Assembly (NCBI GenBank): GCA_037976565.1
Contig: CP137674.1
Span: 31,465,047 to 31,529,046 of the forward strand
Origin: Mesocentrotus franciscanus
Lineage: Eukaryota; Echinodermata; Echinoidea; Camarodonta; Strongylocentrotidae
DNA: 64,000 bases
Direction: 5' to 3'
Program-made: the position numbers and the translations under genes
In this document: in pieces, positions 12,324 to 27,165 of the stretch
Position numbering within the stretch: position 1 is the stretch's first letter
Layout of the letters: the number at the start of each line of letters is the position of its first letter
The notes under the pieces: generated by a model
Database searches by the model: none
Told to the model about the DNA's origin: nothing
Seen by the model: the letters and a program-made list of their open reading frames with translations, nothing else

Positions 12324-15300
12324 CTGAGGGATAACAAATTAGGAATACAAAGAGAGGATGTTAGGACGTTACAATGTCTGACTGAAGGATTGTTATCAAT
12401 ATATTAGGACCCAATTATTCTGTACTTATTGGTAATTTCCTCAGATTTCATTAAAAAAAACCAGACAAATAGTACATACAGAAAAATAAAATGTAAAACA
12501 TGATAGTCACGTGGATGCTGTGAAAAAAAAATTAACTAGAGCGATATAAGTTAGCTAGAATATAGATATAATATGTAAGAAATTGCAGAATTTTAGATAT
12601 GTATCTTTGATAAAAATGAATTTGATCAACTTTGATCACAGCCATATACCACTTATATCAGCAGCATCATAGAACCATTGCACAATGATATTATGAGTGT
12701 AGTATTGGACATAGGAAAAGGTATAAATGCTTGTGTGTCGGACATTTGATTGTATTATAGGATAATTTTGCAACATGCCATTTTAAGAATCGATGGTATC
12801 TGACAAGATTTTATATCAATAAATCAGAAACTCATACACAAATTTGTATTTTTTAAAATAATGATAATCAACAGTTAATTACTGATGTTTTACCTTGAGA
12901 AAGAGAGCTAGATATGCCTGAATGAGTTCATAGTCCCTGCCTGTAGTCAAGGAATGATGAAGGAATGAGATGAACTGCCTCATAGTCAACAAAGAACCAC
13001 CTCCTACAGGATCCAATGATCTAAACTCCATGTCAATACGGGATGGAGACATGGTCTTGAGGAACTTCAGCACCGCATCATCTGAAAAATACCAACAATG
13101 CGAATCCAACAATGAGAAATATATCATAACATTCTAGATTTATTTAGAGCGTAATACATCCCTGATGTCACTAAGCGCTTTACAGATACACAATTATCTT
13201 GGTCGTCGGAATTAGGCTTGCCTGCACATAAAGTATGCACATTCTTTACTGCCTGAGGCGCATTCAAGATTGGAGCCTTATTCAAAGTATGGATAAATAA
13301 TTATGTGTGACAAGAGAGGGGGAAAGCTGTACTACGAAGGCATGACAACATTGTCTACTCCTTATGTTGCTCCACAAGAAACATATATAAATGAACATAC
13401 AACACCTACCATTCATACTTCTACATACCTTATGACAAAGAGAATAGGAGTACAGTTTACACAAAGAATGATTTAACAATAATAATCATCATAACTGTTT
13501 TATATACTGCACATTTCAAGTTAATAGTGCTGATCAAAGCACTACTGTATATTCTTACTCCAATACGATTCTGCATTTACATTACACTCTGCACTCATCA
13601 ACTCTCATCATCTAAGGCATATTCTCCACTAACGCTCATGAATGGTGTACTTACAATGCTCAGGGGAAGTCCCTTTCTCAAGAAGGACACACAGGTCAGA
13701 TTTCATCTCCATGTTGGACAGATTCAGGACTTGAGATGATGGCTGCATGCAGGATGGAAAGTAAAACAAAACATTGAAAACTCAATCAACATATACATCA
13801 GCTGCCAAATTTGAGTTACAGACATGATAGCCATATCTTATGAGCATCTGGCAAAATAGATATTCATTTAACCAAAGGTGGAACTTGGAGGTATAATGTA
13901 CTTCACTGTCTGAATTAGTGAATGTCTGAAGCAGACAGCTCAAATTCAAATTAAAGGTGGAAAAAAAAAATTCAGCAGAAGAGTAATCTTCATTGATTTA
14001 TTAAAGGTATGTACTTGTTTTTGGCAAAATACACTTACATGTCAAATAAAAGAAAACAAATTTATAGTGTTTTCAAGATATATCACATTATCAAAGTCAC
14101 TGACAAAAGCTCTGATAATGAACATGTAGTATCCTAATAAAGAGTAAACATGTTCTACCTGCTTATGAACATTGATTTTATTAACTTTACAGCCATACAT
14201 GTTGAAGCATGCACACTCTCAATCAAATAACACCTCCATTCATTAAGCTGTGACCCTTTATTAAGTCAAAAGCACCTGTTCTTACCTTATCTGTCTGTTC
14301 ATCAGTGTTGGCTATAAACTTGGGTGTAAGACCTGCTACTGTCGGTAGGAAGAATGGAGCTGCCTTGGGTGCCTTTGGTGGTTGTTTTGGCTTGTTCCTT
14401 TTCTGCTCACAAATGACAATAAAAATGATAATAAGGCATATATTCAAACTATAAGTAATGGCACCATGGTGCCTTTGTCCTAACAAAAATCAGGCAATTG
14501 TCAAAATTGGCAAAATACCAGAACAGCACATAAACCAATGAAAAACTGGTCACAAAACATTTCATAAAGACATGTCCAATGCACTGAATGTCACTATTTG
14601 GAGTCTATCTTGGTAATAGCATAATTCTTTGAGGGTTTTGAATTATGGAGATTATGTTTTCCATGATCTCTATATGAGACTCACGAAAAATAAAAAATAC
14701 TCTTAAGAAATATAAATGTAGTAAATAAAATAAAGGAGGGTTACAATATCCCCCCTTGCACCCCTTGCTAGGGCCATTCCCAAAGCACTAGCCATCATAA
14801 ACCTTTCCCCATACTGACCTTAATAAGATCTAAGTGTGTAAGACTCTGCCATCTTGAATTAGGAAGTAATGAGAGGGTTATCAATTCTTCTCCTATCTGA
14901 TCCGGTGACTTGAATTCCGTCAACTCTTCCTCCTCCTCTTCTTCCTCATCATCCTCCATCTTCTCATCTCCGCCTTCAACATCCACTCCAGTGGCTTGGC
15001 CTTCAGTGGGTTAGAATGGGAAAATATGAACTGACCTAATGAATGTAGTTTGATTTTGGTATAACGCACTTTCCATAGACTTGGATTAAAGGTGATGTTG
15101 GTCAAAGGTCAAAGGTGATTTTGAATACTAATCATGATTTCTTAAAGTTATTCTGAATTGTCTATCCTGATGTTAAGAAGAATAATTGTGCATTCTAAAG
15201 TTTTGGAATAATAAATTTATGAATTGACCATATCTTAATGAAAATCATAAATGATGAAAAGCCCTGGTCCACGGGAATACAAAATCATGTGACATCAGAA

Positions 15301-18300
15301 ATTTGGCCTAGAGTTTGTAAACTGTATGTCATAATTTGAGATATGAAAGCAAGCCAAGAGCAATACCTACATGTATTGCTACTATAATATCCTTCCACAC
15401 AAAAGTAGTAACAGAGTTCGCCAACTAGTTTTTATTCTTAGCACTAGCTAACTTTTTCTTTAAGAGGACAGTGATACCAACCTTTCTCAGCACTCGTCCC
15501 AGGCAAGCTGATAAGAGTAGGCACATAGTCATCAGGTAGAGGTCTTATGCTGACATGGCTATACAGGGTCTTGTTGGACCTGACATGGAGGAAAATAACA
15601 ATGGAAACTATTACTAAAACACCCCCATGATGATAATAGTTACATTCTGACTGTTTGACATTTGATTATTACTCATCTCATTACTCACACACAGTGCAAC
15701 CCCCATCCCTCTGGGAACCATTTTAGCCAGTCACCTTGTAACTTGCACATGCTAATGAAATTCAAACATTTAAATATTGAAATAGCACATGTACATAAAA
15801 TACAGCATGAAACTTACCATAGTTATCTACAATTTTCTCTGAAAGTCTGAATAGATGTTATTTGTATTATTTAAATGGGTTCTACTGGAGTAAACTATAA
15901 ATATCCTATATCATCACAAAGCTAGAATCTCTAGGTTTAAAAAAAATACACAACAAAAAGAAAAAAGAATTACAATGACTTATGGTGCTTTTGAGCTGAT
16001 AAGACAGGCATGGTTGTAATACAACTGTAGAATGCAAGGTTGTGATATTTCTTACCATAAATAGATGCCTAGATCATCAACATGTGAGGTAGCTAGAAAG
16101 TCATTGGTTGGTGAGAGTGTGACACTTGTAACAGCTTCATCCACAAGAAAGCAGTCTATTAACCTAAAAAATGAAGTAAAAAAATAGAAAATGAGAGCAA
16201 AAATAAAGATAAATTTCAACATTATTTGAATATTTTTACATACATGTACATCAGCGCAGTACAGTATATTTATATATTAGCTGCGCTATATAAATTGATC
16301 TAATTATTATTATTATTATAATGCTCACTATAAACATTCTGAAAACCTAAGATAAAAGAATATTATTAAAATCATTCATACAATACTTAATTCTCTACAT
16401 CTATAAGCTGTCATATACTTCCAAACAGTATGTTTTCTTGCAGTCAATTGTAATGTTACTAGTCAATGAACTGCTTCAAGACAATTATCCTTCATAGCAT
16501 TGGTAGGACTTATGAGTAATCAAAATGACTGGCTTCTGCTGAAAACAAAATATTCAAATAAATATAAGGAATGGTTGATAAAATTGTTACAAAAACGTAA
16601 TAATCAAATGATAATCATCAGTGCAAAACAAACAAGGTTACTTGGGTGATTATCAGTATAGTGTATTGAATGTGTAGCACTGCTTTGAATAACTTACTTT
16701 GCAGTAGGTAGATCCCATGTCCTTACTGTACAGTCCATGGATGATGTGATGAGCCACCGTGCATCTTGACTAAATGCCTGATAACAGAAAGGAAAAAACA
16801 AAATGTATCATTTCATTAATCTATATCCACAGGCATTAAAGCTCCTCTCAACTATCAAAGATTAGTGAGAAAAGTCCAGTTAATGATGAGTCTTTCCATA
16901 TGGTGGATTTTGACAAATGATAAACCACGTAAAATTTGTACGTACATTTCTATCAGGTTTTTTTCTTAACCATTTAACTGATGAGAGATGAAGCAAAAAG
17001 GGGCAGCTTAACCTTCAGAGATACACAATTAAGATTCCAAATGGTCTGTGAGAGAGGTACTTTGAGAAAAATGACACTTACAAACTTCATCACACACAAG
17101 ATGGTTACCTTGTTCTCTTTAGGTTATACATGTATATATAGAACTTTATTTACCAGGTCTGTGACTCTGTTATGATGTCCAGAGAACCTTACTTACAATC
17201 CTCATCAGACTAGCTACCTATCTAGCTATATGTATATCTATGGGATTGATCTTACCAGGTCTGTGACTCTGTTATGATGTCCAGAGAACCTTCTCACAAC
17301 TCTCTTCAGATCTGCATCTACTACATGGACGGTGAAGTCGTCTGTCACAACAGCTAACATGGAACTATCAGGAAGTCAAGAATGGGATTTGCAAAACCGT
17401 TAATGCTACAATCACAGGCCATATTACCTATAGAAAATGCATCTAAGGGTACATTTTGGCCTTTTCCCCCTTTACCTTGATGAATAAACCACATCCAATA
17501 TAGCTTTCAGTTTAACTCCAAAGGGGGAAGTCTATTTTGAAATCTCATGGCCACAAAAGGGCTATGGGGGATGACTCCATCTGTGCCATTGGTTCTCAGC
17601 TGAAGCTCTCAAGGGTGTCAAAATCATTGCTTATTGTCTGCTTGAAAATTTGGGTAAGGCAATTCTGAATTGTGTACAACACATGTTGGGTAAATTAGCT
17701 TTCAAATTGTTGTCAGGTTCAATTTTTGCATCCATAAACATGGGTTTCTTTTTTAAAAGGCTTAAAGTCAATTTGTTTGTTAATTTACTATACTTTACTT
17801 GTTTTTTTAACACTGCCATACAAAAACAATATCTTTATGACAAAGGTCAGTGAAAGACTGTAAAAACATCAGTTGTCCACGGTCTTCTACTTTATTCCGC
17901 ACACTAATTTGATAAAATATTAGAATCAAAGAGATTTGATGGCATACCTTTCTCTATGCAGGAGGAGCTGACTGATGGGAAGACTGAACTCTAAACTTTG
18001 AAGGAGATTCTTCTTCTTGAAATGCCAGAACTTCAGTTGACAATCTGCTGACCCCGTTATAACAACCTGGTTGAGACCGTTGATGGCAAGACCTCGGATT
18101 GCACCATCATGGGCTGCATTCAGAAGAAGTAGCAAGAAAAAAACTTCAATTTTTCAACTTTAGTGCAAGACTGAGAGGTAGGATACAGTTGCGATTGGAA
18201 CAAAGTTGATACAGCTTGTTAGTGTAGTGATTTTGGTGACAAAGCTATGATGACACCAAAGAGGATGAAGAGGATCAACATTGTAAAGATAATGGAGATG

Positions 18301-20609
18301 ATGGTTAATGATGATTAAGATGACGGCAATGATGATGACGACTATTATGATGTTGACAATGATGGTGATGATGCACATACATGTAGCAATGAGGATGAAG
18401 ATTGTAATGATGGTGGTGGTGGTGAGGGTGGAAATAGTGATGATGATGATGATGATATTGATGTCAATGATGACGACAGTGATGTGGATAGTGATGAGGA
18501 TGATGATACTAAAATGAATTGAAAATTGACAAACTAGTGACAGAGAAAAGATCACTAGTAGTCCCCACCAGGACTGAAGAATGGAGCAAGAGAGGGCATT
18601 CTTACCTTTAGGGTCACCATAGGTCCCTCTGTGAATCCCTGATTGAATGTTGTATAGGTCTGCATCTCCGGTACTCCAGCCTACGGCTAAAAAGTTACCA
18701 CATGATGATATATCCACAGCCTATATAACAAAGAAAGGATATTATTTATCTTGGTTTCGAAAGGATGGCCAAACATTTGACACAACAAATGTATATTCAA
18801 GCATTAACTGCAGCAAACTCATCTAACATTTATATGCTTTCACAAATTGAATCTAATTCGTCGACCTAAAACCTAACCACATATATAGCCCCACATTTAT
18901 TTCTCCATATCCAACTCCTTAACAAAATGCAATGATGTCACTGAAGAAAACATTGCAAGGTCAACCTCATGACTTCTTTCCCTTCAAAAGAACCTCCACG
19001 CACCTGATCAGCAAACCATCATGCCGCAGATGTCCTATCCCATACCCCTTTCAATACCATAGCCAAAAGTAACAGGTATGAAGCCAATGACATTTTAAGC
19101 TTGATGCAGTAGGAGGCTTAACTCTTTGACTCCTTTGGTAGACTACTGAAACAAAAGAATGATCAGCAACAGTCAAGTTTTGTCACAGGTACTATGTGTA
19201 CATACTCCCAAACAATATGGCAGTCCAGGTATTCAACCTGTAGCCAATAAATACTGAAACCCCTTTGAAAATGACCTAGAAGCCTTACCGTTGCCTGGAC
19301 ACCCGGTACTCCTTTGAAGCGATCATGTTTGATTTTATGTTTCCCCATGTTGCTCTTCTGGTAGTTCCATGTTGTCACCATAGGTGTACCCTGATGACAG
19401 GCTGCTATACCATCCCAGTCGCTCTCACGACTTGTTTCTACAGAGGTAACAAAAGCAGTTTTCTTCAATTTTGATATACTTTCAACAACAACAAATAAAT
19501 CTGCTGTTTAATAACCTGTACAAGCAGTCATTTCTGCAAGGGGTTTTATTTTTGTAAGTTCTAAGGTTTGCTGTGATATCTCAAATCTTGAAAGTCCTGA
19601 AGATGAGCTGGCAATGCACATATGAACATTTTTGTAAGTGGTCAGGATTATACAGCAATGAAAAATGTTTAGAATGACCATGGTGAAAACTAGAAATCTC
19701 ATAAATCGTGTCATAATTACTGTGTACATACTTATAAAATGGAAAGCACCACTTGCAATACAAATGATGAAAAACTCTTTCAATATCTTTTCAATGACCA
19801 ATGACATCTGACCTCTACTCACTTGACCTTATTGTCAAATTTAAGAATCCCTATCATGTCATGGATTAGCCTTTGACCTTACCTGCAGCAAAGCATGTGA
19901 TAGGCCTCATGTGTTTCCATCCTTTCTTACTGTCTTTCTTCTTCCCAGGTGCCTTGTCATAGGCTGCTACACCAAGGTCTTTGTTGTGCTTGTCATGGAC
20001 CATGGAGAAAGATTTCAGAGTACCATCCTGACCTGATCAATCAACAAAAGGCAATATATTTTATTTCAATTTTTTATCATCATCTCTGTATTTCTCTTTT
20101 TGTTGTCTATCTTTCTACTTCCTGTGTGCCTTTTCATAGATTGCCACACCAAGATCTTTGTTGCGCTTGTCATGAACCATGGACAATGATTTTAGTGTGC
20201 CATCTTGTCCTAATCAATCAACACAAATTTCATCATCATCATCATCATCATCAACTCTTGTTCTTTTCTATCACTCTTTCTTCACTCCTCTCATTGCCCA
20301 GAAGTGTATTTTTTGGAAAAAGCAACATATCAATGACCCTTTTCATTGAGGCTCCATTTAGGGATAGTGAAAGCTTTCAAAATCGGGAATTGTAAATCTT
20401 CAGTATCACTATGAATTTGTAAAGTAAACTAGATGGATCTTCGACTGCACAGTTGAAAATGATGCCTCCGCCATAGAGCGATTTTACAAACCAAAACAGA
20501 AGCAATTTTTAAAATTCAACTTTGATTGTATTCCATTTACAGGTTCTCAGAATATGATGATAACAAGCTATTTTTCATAATGTGCACAAGTTACCCAAAT
20601 CATCATCAC

Positions 20610-20650
<41 letters not shown>

Positions 20651-20695
20651 CCACCACCACCACCACCACCACCACCACCACCACCACTACCACCA

Positions 20696-20754
<59 letters not shown>

Positions 20755-23700
20755 CCATTAACATCAACTTTTACTGACAAAAACACTATCTGAACAAACC
20801 TGCACTTAGAATGTTTTTGCCCATCTTGCCATAATACTTGATGCTGGTTGGTGGAGCACTGTGACCTTTCCTAAGTCTCAGGATTCTTCCACTTCCGTCG
20901 GGCTGGTCAAATATCCATACCTTTATTATAGGGAGATGGGGAATAGGAACGTGTTGCATGTACATGTATGTATAATCCTAGTCTACTAAAAGCATACCAT
21001 AAACTCTTCATCAAATATTTGCGTGTTCATCAAAGTCTTTTATTTTATCTCCTCCTAAACACTCAAAGATCATTATGTTCAATTTTATTTTATTTCACGA
21101 AAGCAATTAAAAAACAACATCCATACATAAAACTATACATTATTACATAAAAAGAATTGAATAAATGTATTTATACATTGGTAGAATAATGTAAAAGTTG
21201 ATTGGTAGCATGCAGCCAGAGAGGAAGTGACCCTTTTAAAGTGGCCTAGTTAAAGTTGATGTTAGATGAACAATAAGACAATAAAACAATTTTCCAATAT
21301 CACAGTGCTCAGGAGCTTAAAAACCAACCTTGAGTGTATTGTCACCACCATTGGTCACAAGAATAGGCTCAGACGTGAGGAACGAAACAGCAGCAACGGC
21401 TCCAGCATGAACATCTCTCATCTGGGCCTGTAGTCGGCGCTCTTCAAGGTTCCAGATGGCAAGATGCCCTGCTGTGCTACCAGTCACCATGATAGGGTTA
21501 CCATCTTGGCAGAGAAAGGGAAGAAAATTTATCATCAATGAAGAAAAATGAGATCACATTACTGCTCATTGCAACACACACATTTGACAAAATTAAAACT
21601 GATAAAGAGTTTTTGTTTACACGAATGCTTGCTGCTCAAAAGAAATTTGGTGGCTCAAAAGGTGAATGTATAGCTTTAAGAGGAGTCATAAAAAAAGAAG
21701 AATTGTAAATGTTTTAAGAGTGAACAGACTTAGTGCAATGGTTCCTTAAATGGGGAGGGGGTGGGCACAACTAATAAGTTTTTAGGAAGGTAATGAATTG
21801 GTAAATTATATATGCCATTGCAGTTTTTAAGTAACAGCACTCACAATGAAAGAAAGATGGGGAACTATGGCGAAGAAGTTACTAACCATATCTTTGAAAT
21901 AATAGCATACATAATAAAATTAAATCGCCATATAATATACAGAATAACAATCTTTTCTCAGTCACAAAAGAAAAAAAGAATGAGAAAGAGAAGAGAAATG
22001 AGGAATACCGTAAACAAAAAGTACAAATTATAATGAAGAACAGTGCATGCCACAAACTTAGTGTCTAATGTCCATGGAAGGAAAATATCTACATTCAGCA
22101 TGTATGCATATAAGGAGAGAGAGAAAAAAGTACCTGAGCGAAATGCAATATCTGTGACAGGTCCCCAGTCTTGTGTGAAAGTCACGATCGTCTCGTCATA
22201 CTTGATGTTGAGTAGAATGATCTTTCCGTTAGCGAGACCAACAGCTACTACATCAACTGCTGGAGACTGAATGTGTGTAGATGGTATAATAAACATTAAA
22301 ACAAACGAGTCAGAACCAATGTTTAAGGTTGTTTAAGCTCATTAAATAGTCAAATTGGTCCATCAGTTAAGCATCAGGGATCAAATTTATGATTTAAACA
22401 AAATTATATCAGTTTTCATTACCCCATCCCCTCCACCTGGATATTTTTTAATAAGTTAATGTTTTCAATCATACCGAGACACTTAGATAAGATATAAGTG
22501 CTCATATAATATTTAAACATTTCAATAGATAATGCCATAAATAATTGTAACTGATGCCTGGACATCAAATCAATTCTTACCTGTCCCCTATATATACACA
22601 TAGAATAATACAGGTAGATACTTAACATATCTCTCTAACACATAACACAAAAACAGAATTGTCTTCAGAAATAAAGAAGATATTGTCAAATAATAATAAT
22701 AATTAAATGTGAAAATGAAAAGCATTTACCTGCTTCATGACTGTTATTGGAGAATCCAAGTTCTGGAAAGTATACAGCAACTTACTGCATGACATAAGAC
22801 ACAAAATTGTTGATGTTATTATATTTTAAATTAAGACTTTCATTCATGCAAATGATATTTCAAACCATAAAAACATACACTGTACCTAGAATATTTCACG
22901 AGCCAGTGCAATTAAGGAAAATCATTCTCTTTGGTTAAAAGAATTGCATCCCTGTATGTTAAAGGTATTACAAAGTTTTGGTATTGGGTCATGAATTTGG
23001 TCTAAAGTGATGAAATTGNNNNNNNNNNNNNNNNNNNNNNNNNNNNNNNNNNNNNNNNNNNNNNNNNNNNNNNNNNNNNNNNNNNNNNNNNNNNNNNNNN
23101 NNNNNNNNNNNNNNNNNNNNNNNNNNNNNNNNNNNNNNNNNNNNNNNNNNNNNNNNNNNNNNNNNNNNNNNNNNNNNNNNNNNNNNNNNNNNNNNNNNNN
23201 NNNNNNNNNNNNNNNNNNNNNNNNNNNNNNNNNNNNNNNNNNNNNNNNNNNNNNNNNNNNNNNNNNNNNNNNNNNNNNNNNNNNNNNNNNNNNNNNNNNN
23301 NNNNNNNNNNNNNNNNNNNNNNNNNNNNNNNNNNNNNNNNNNNNNNNNNNNNNNNNNNNNNNNNNNNNNNNNNNNNNNNNNNNNNNNNNNNNNNNNNNNN
23401 NNNNNNNNNNNNNNNNNNNNNNNNNNNNNNNNNNNNNNNNNNNNNNNNNNNNNNNNNNNNNNNNNNNNNNNNNNNNNNNNNNNNNNNNNNNNNNNNNNNN
23501 NNNNNNNNNNNNNNNNNNCAAGATGGTTACCTTGTTCTCTTTAGGTTATACATGTATATATAGAACTTTATTTACAGGTCTGTGACTCTGTTATGATGTC
23601 CAGAGAACCTTACTTACAATCCTCATCAGACTAGCTACCTATCTAGCTATATGTATATCTATGGGATTGATCTTACCAGGTCTGTGACTCTGTTATGATG

Positions 23701-26700
23701 TCCAGAGAACCTTCTCACAACTCTCTTCAGATCTGCATCTACTACATGGACGGTGAAGTCGTCTGTCACAACAGCTAACATGGAACTATCAGGAAGTCAA
23801 GAATGGGATTTGCAAAACCGTTAATGCTACAATCACAGGCCATATTACCTATAGAAAATGCATCTAAGGGTACATTTTGGCCTTTTCCCCCTTTACCTTG
23901 ATGAATAAACCACATCCAATATAGCTTTCAGTTTAACTCCAAAGGGGGAAGTCTATTTTGAAATCTCATGGCCACAAAAGGGCTATGGGGGATGACTCCA
24001 TCTGTGCCATTGGTTCTCAGCTGAAGCTCTCAAGGGTGTCAAAATCATTGCTTATTGTCTGCTTGAAAATTTGGGTAAGGCAATTCTGAATTGTGTACAA
24101 CACATGTTGGGTAAATTAGCTTTCAAATTGTTGTCAGGTTCAATTTTTGCATCCATAAACATGGGTTTCTTTTTTAAAAGGCTTAAAGTCAATTTGTTTG
24201 TTAATTTACTATACTTTACTTGTTTTTTTAACACTGCCATACAAAAACAATATCTTTATGACAAAGGTCAGTGAAAGACTGTAAAAACATCAGTTGTCCA
24301 CGGTCTTCTACTTTATTCCGCACACTAATTTGATAAAATATTAGAATCAAAGAGATTTGATGGCATACCTTTCTCTATGCAGGAGGAGCTGACTGATGGG
24401 AAGACTGAACTCTAAACTTTGAAGGAGATTCTTCTTCTTGAAATGCCAGAACTTCAGTTGACAATCTGCTGACCCCGTTATAACAACCTGGTTGAGACCG
24501 TTGATGGCAAGACCTCGGATTGCACCATCATGGGCTGCATTCAGAAGAAGTAGCAAGAAAAAAACTTCAATTTTTCAACTTTAGTGCAAGACTGAGAGGT
24601 AGGATACAGTTGCGATTGGAACAAAGTTGATACAGCTTGTTAGTGTAGTGATTTTGGTGACAAAGCTATGATGACACCAAAGAGGATGAAGAGGATCAAC
24701 ATTGTAAAGATAATGGAGATGATGGTTAATGATGATTAAGATGACGGCGATGATGGACGACTATTATGATGTTGACAATGATGGTGATGATGCACATACA
24801 TGTAGCAATGAGGATGAAGATTGTAATGATGGTGGTGGTGGTGAGGGTGGAAATAGTGATGATGATGATGATGATATTGATGTCAATGATGACGACAGTG
24901 ATGTGGATAGTGATGAGGATGATGATACTAAAATGAATTGAAAATTGACAAACTAGTGACAGAGAAAAGATCACTAGTAGTCCCCACCAGGACTGAAGAA
25001 TGGAGCAAGAGAGGGCATTCTTACCTTTAGGGTCACCATAGGTCCCTCTGTGAATCCCTGATTGAATGTTGTATAGGTCTGCATCTCCGGTACTCCAGCC
25101 TACGGCTAAAAGTTACCACATGATGATATATCCACAGCCTATATAACAAAGAAAGGATATTATTTATCTTGGTTTCGAAAGGATGGCCAAACATTTGACA
25201 CAACAAATGTATATTCAAGCATTAACTGCAGCAAACTCATCTAACATTTATATGCTTTCACAAATTGAATCTAATTCGTCGACCTAAAACCTAACCACAT
25301 ATATAGCCCCACATTTATTTCTCCATATCCAACTCCTTAACAAAATGCAATGATGTCACTGAAGAAAACATTGCAAGGTCAACCTCATGACTTCTTTCCC
25401 TTCAAAAGAACCTCCACGCACCTGATCAGCAAACCATCATGCCGCAGATGTCCTATCCCATACCCCTTTCAATACCATAGCCAAAAGTAACAGGTATGAA
25501 GCCAATGACATTTTAAGCTTGATGCAGTAGAGGCTTAACTCTTTGACTCCTTTGGTAGACTACTGAAACAAAAGAATGATCAGCAACAGTCAAGTTTTGT
25601 CACAGGTACTATGTGTACATACTCCCAAACAATATGGCAGTCCAGGTATTCAACCTGTAGCCAATAAATACTGAAACCCTTTGAAAATGACCTAGAAGCC
25701 TTACCGTTGCCTGGACACTACTCCTTTGAAGCGATCATGTTTGATTTTATGTTTCCCCATGTTGCTCTTCTGGTAGTTCCATGTTGTCACCATAGGTGTA
25801 CCCTGATGACAGGCTGCTATACCATCCCAGTCGCTCTCACGACTTGTTTCTACAGAGGTAACAAAAGCAGTTTTCTTCAATTTTGATATACTTTCAACAA
25901 CAACAAATAAATCTGCTGTTTAATAACCTGTACAAGCAGTCATTTCTGCAAGGGGTTTTATTTTTGAAAGTTCAAAGGTTTGTTGTGATATCTCAAATCT
26001 TGAAAGTCCTGAAGATGAGCTGGCAATGCACATATGAACATTTTTGTAAGTGGTCAGGATTATACAGTAATGAAAAATGTTTAGAATGACCATGGTGAAA
26101 ACTAGAAATCTCATAAATCGTGTCATAATTACTGTGTACATATTTATAAAATGGAAAGCACCACTTGCAATACAAATGATGAAAAACTCTTTCAATATCT
26201 TTTCAATGACCAATGACATCTGACCTCTACTCACTTGACCTTATTGTCAAATTTAAGAATCCCTATCATGTCATGGATTAGCCTTTGACCTTACCTGCAG
26301 CAAAGCATGTGATAGGCCTCATGTGTTTCCATCCTTTCTTACTGTCTTTCTTCTTCCCAGGTGCCTTGTCATAGGCTGCTACACCAAGGTCTTTGTTGTG
26401 CTTGTCATGGACCATGGAGAAAGATTTCAGAGTACCATCCTGACCTGATCAATCAACAAAAGGCAATATATTTTATTTCAATTCTTTTTATCATCATCTC
26501 TGTATTTCTCTTTGTTGTCTATCTTTCTACTTCCTGTGTGCCTTTTCATAGATTGCCACACCAAGATCTTTGTTGCGCTTGTCATGAACCATGGACAATG
26601 ATTTTAGTGTGCCATCTTGTCCTAATCAATCAACACAAATTTCATCATCATCATCATCATCAACTCTTGTTCTTTTCTATCACTCTTTCTTCACTCCTCT

Positions 26701-27016
26701 CATTGCCCAGAAGTGTATTTTTTGGAAAAAGCAACATATCAATGACCTTTTCATTGAGGCTCCATTTAGGGATAGTGAAAGCTTTCAAAATGGGAATTGT
26801 AAATCTTCAGTATCACTATGAATTTGTAAAGTAAACTAGATGGATCTTCGACTGCACAGTTGAAAATGATGCCTCCGCCATAGAGCGATTTTACAAACCA
26901 AAACAGAAGCAATTTTTAAAATTCAACTTTGATTGTATTCCATTTACAGGTTCTCAGAATATGATGATAACAAGCTATTTTTCATAATGTGCACAAGTTA
27001 CCCAAATCATCATCAC

Positions 27017-27060
<44 letters not shown>

Positions 27061-27104
27061 CCACCACCACCACCACCACCATCACCACCACCACTACCAC
27101 CACC

Positions 27105-27165
<61 letters not shown>

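Noticed and set aside
18160..18717. 185-codon frame containing MDISSCGNFLAVGW plus a long Ile-rich region
   Set aside because: The first part is WDR36 exon 12; after the donor at 18606 it reads into a GAT-rich intron repeat.
19949..20395. 148-codon plus-strand frame with MPCHRLLHQG and VPFHRLPHQD repeats (also 26361-26834)
   Set aside because: Antisense of WDR36 exon 10 and its decayed duplicate; the internal repeat is real but reflects the exon duplication.
20526..20786. Poly-His, poly-Asp and poly-Val frames (also 26933-27243)
   Set aside because: Six-frame products of the CAT/CAC microsatellite in an intron.
22922..23585. Open frames of about 190 codons made of X (also 43736-44317)
   Set aside because: They span 500-N assembly gaps.
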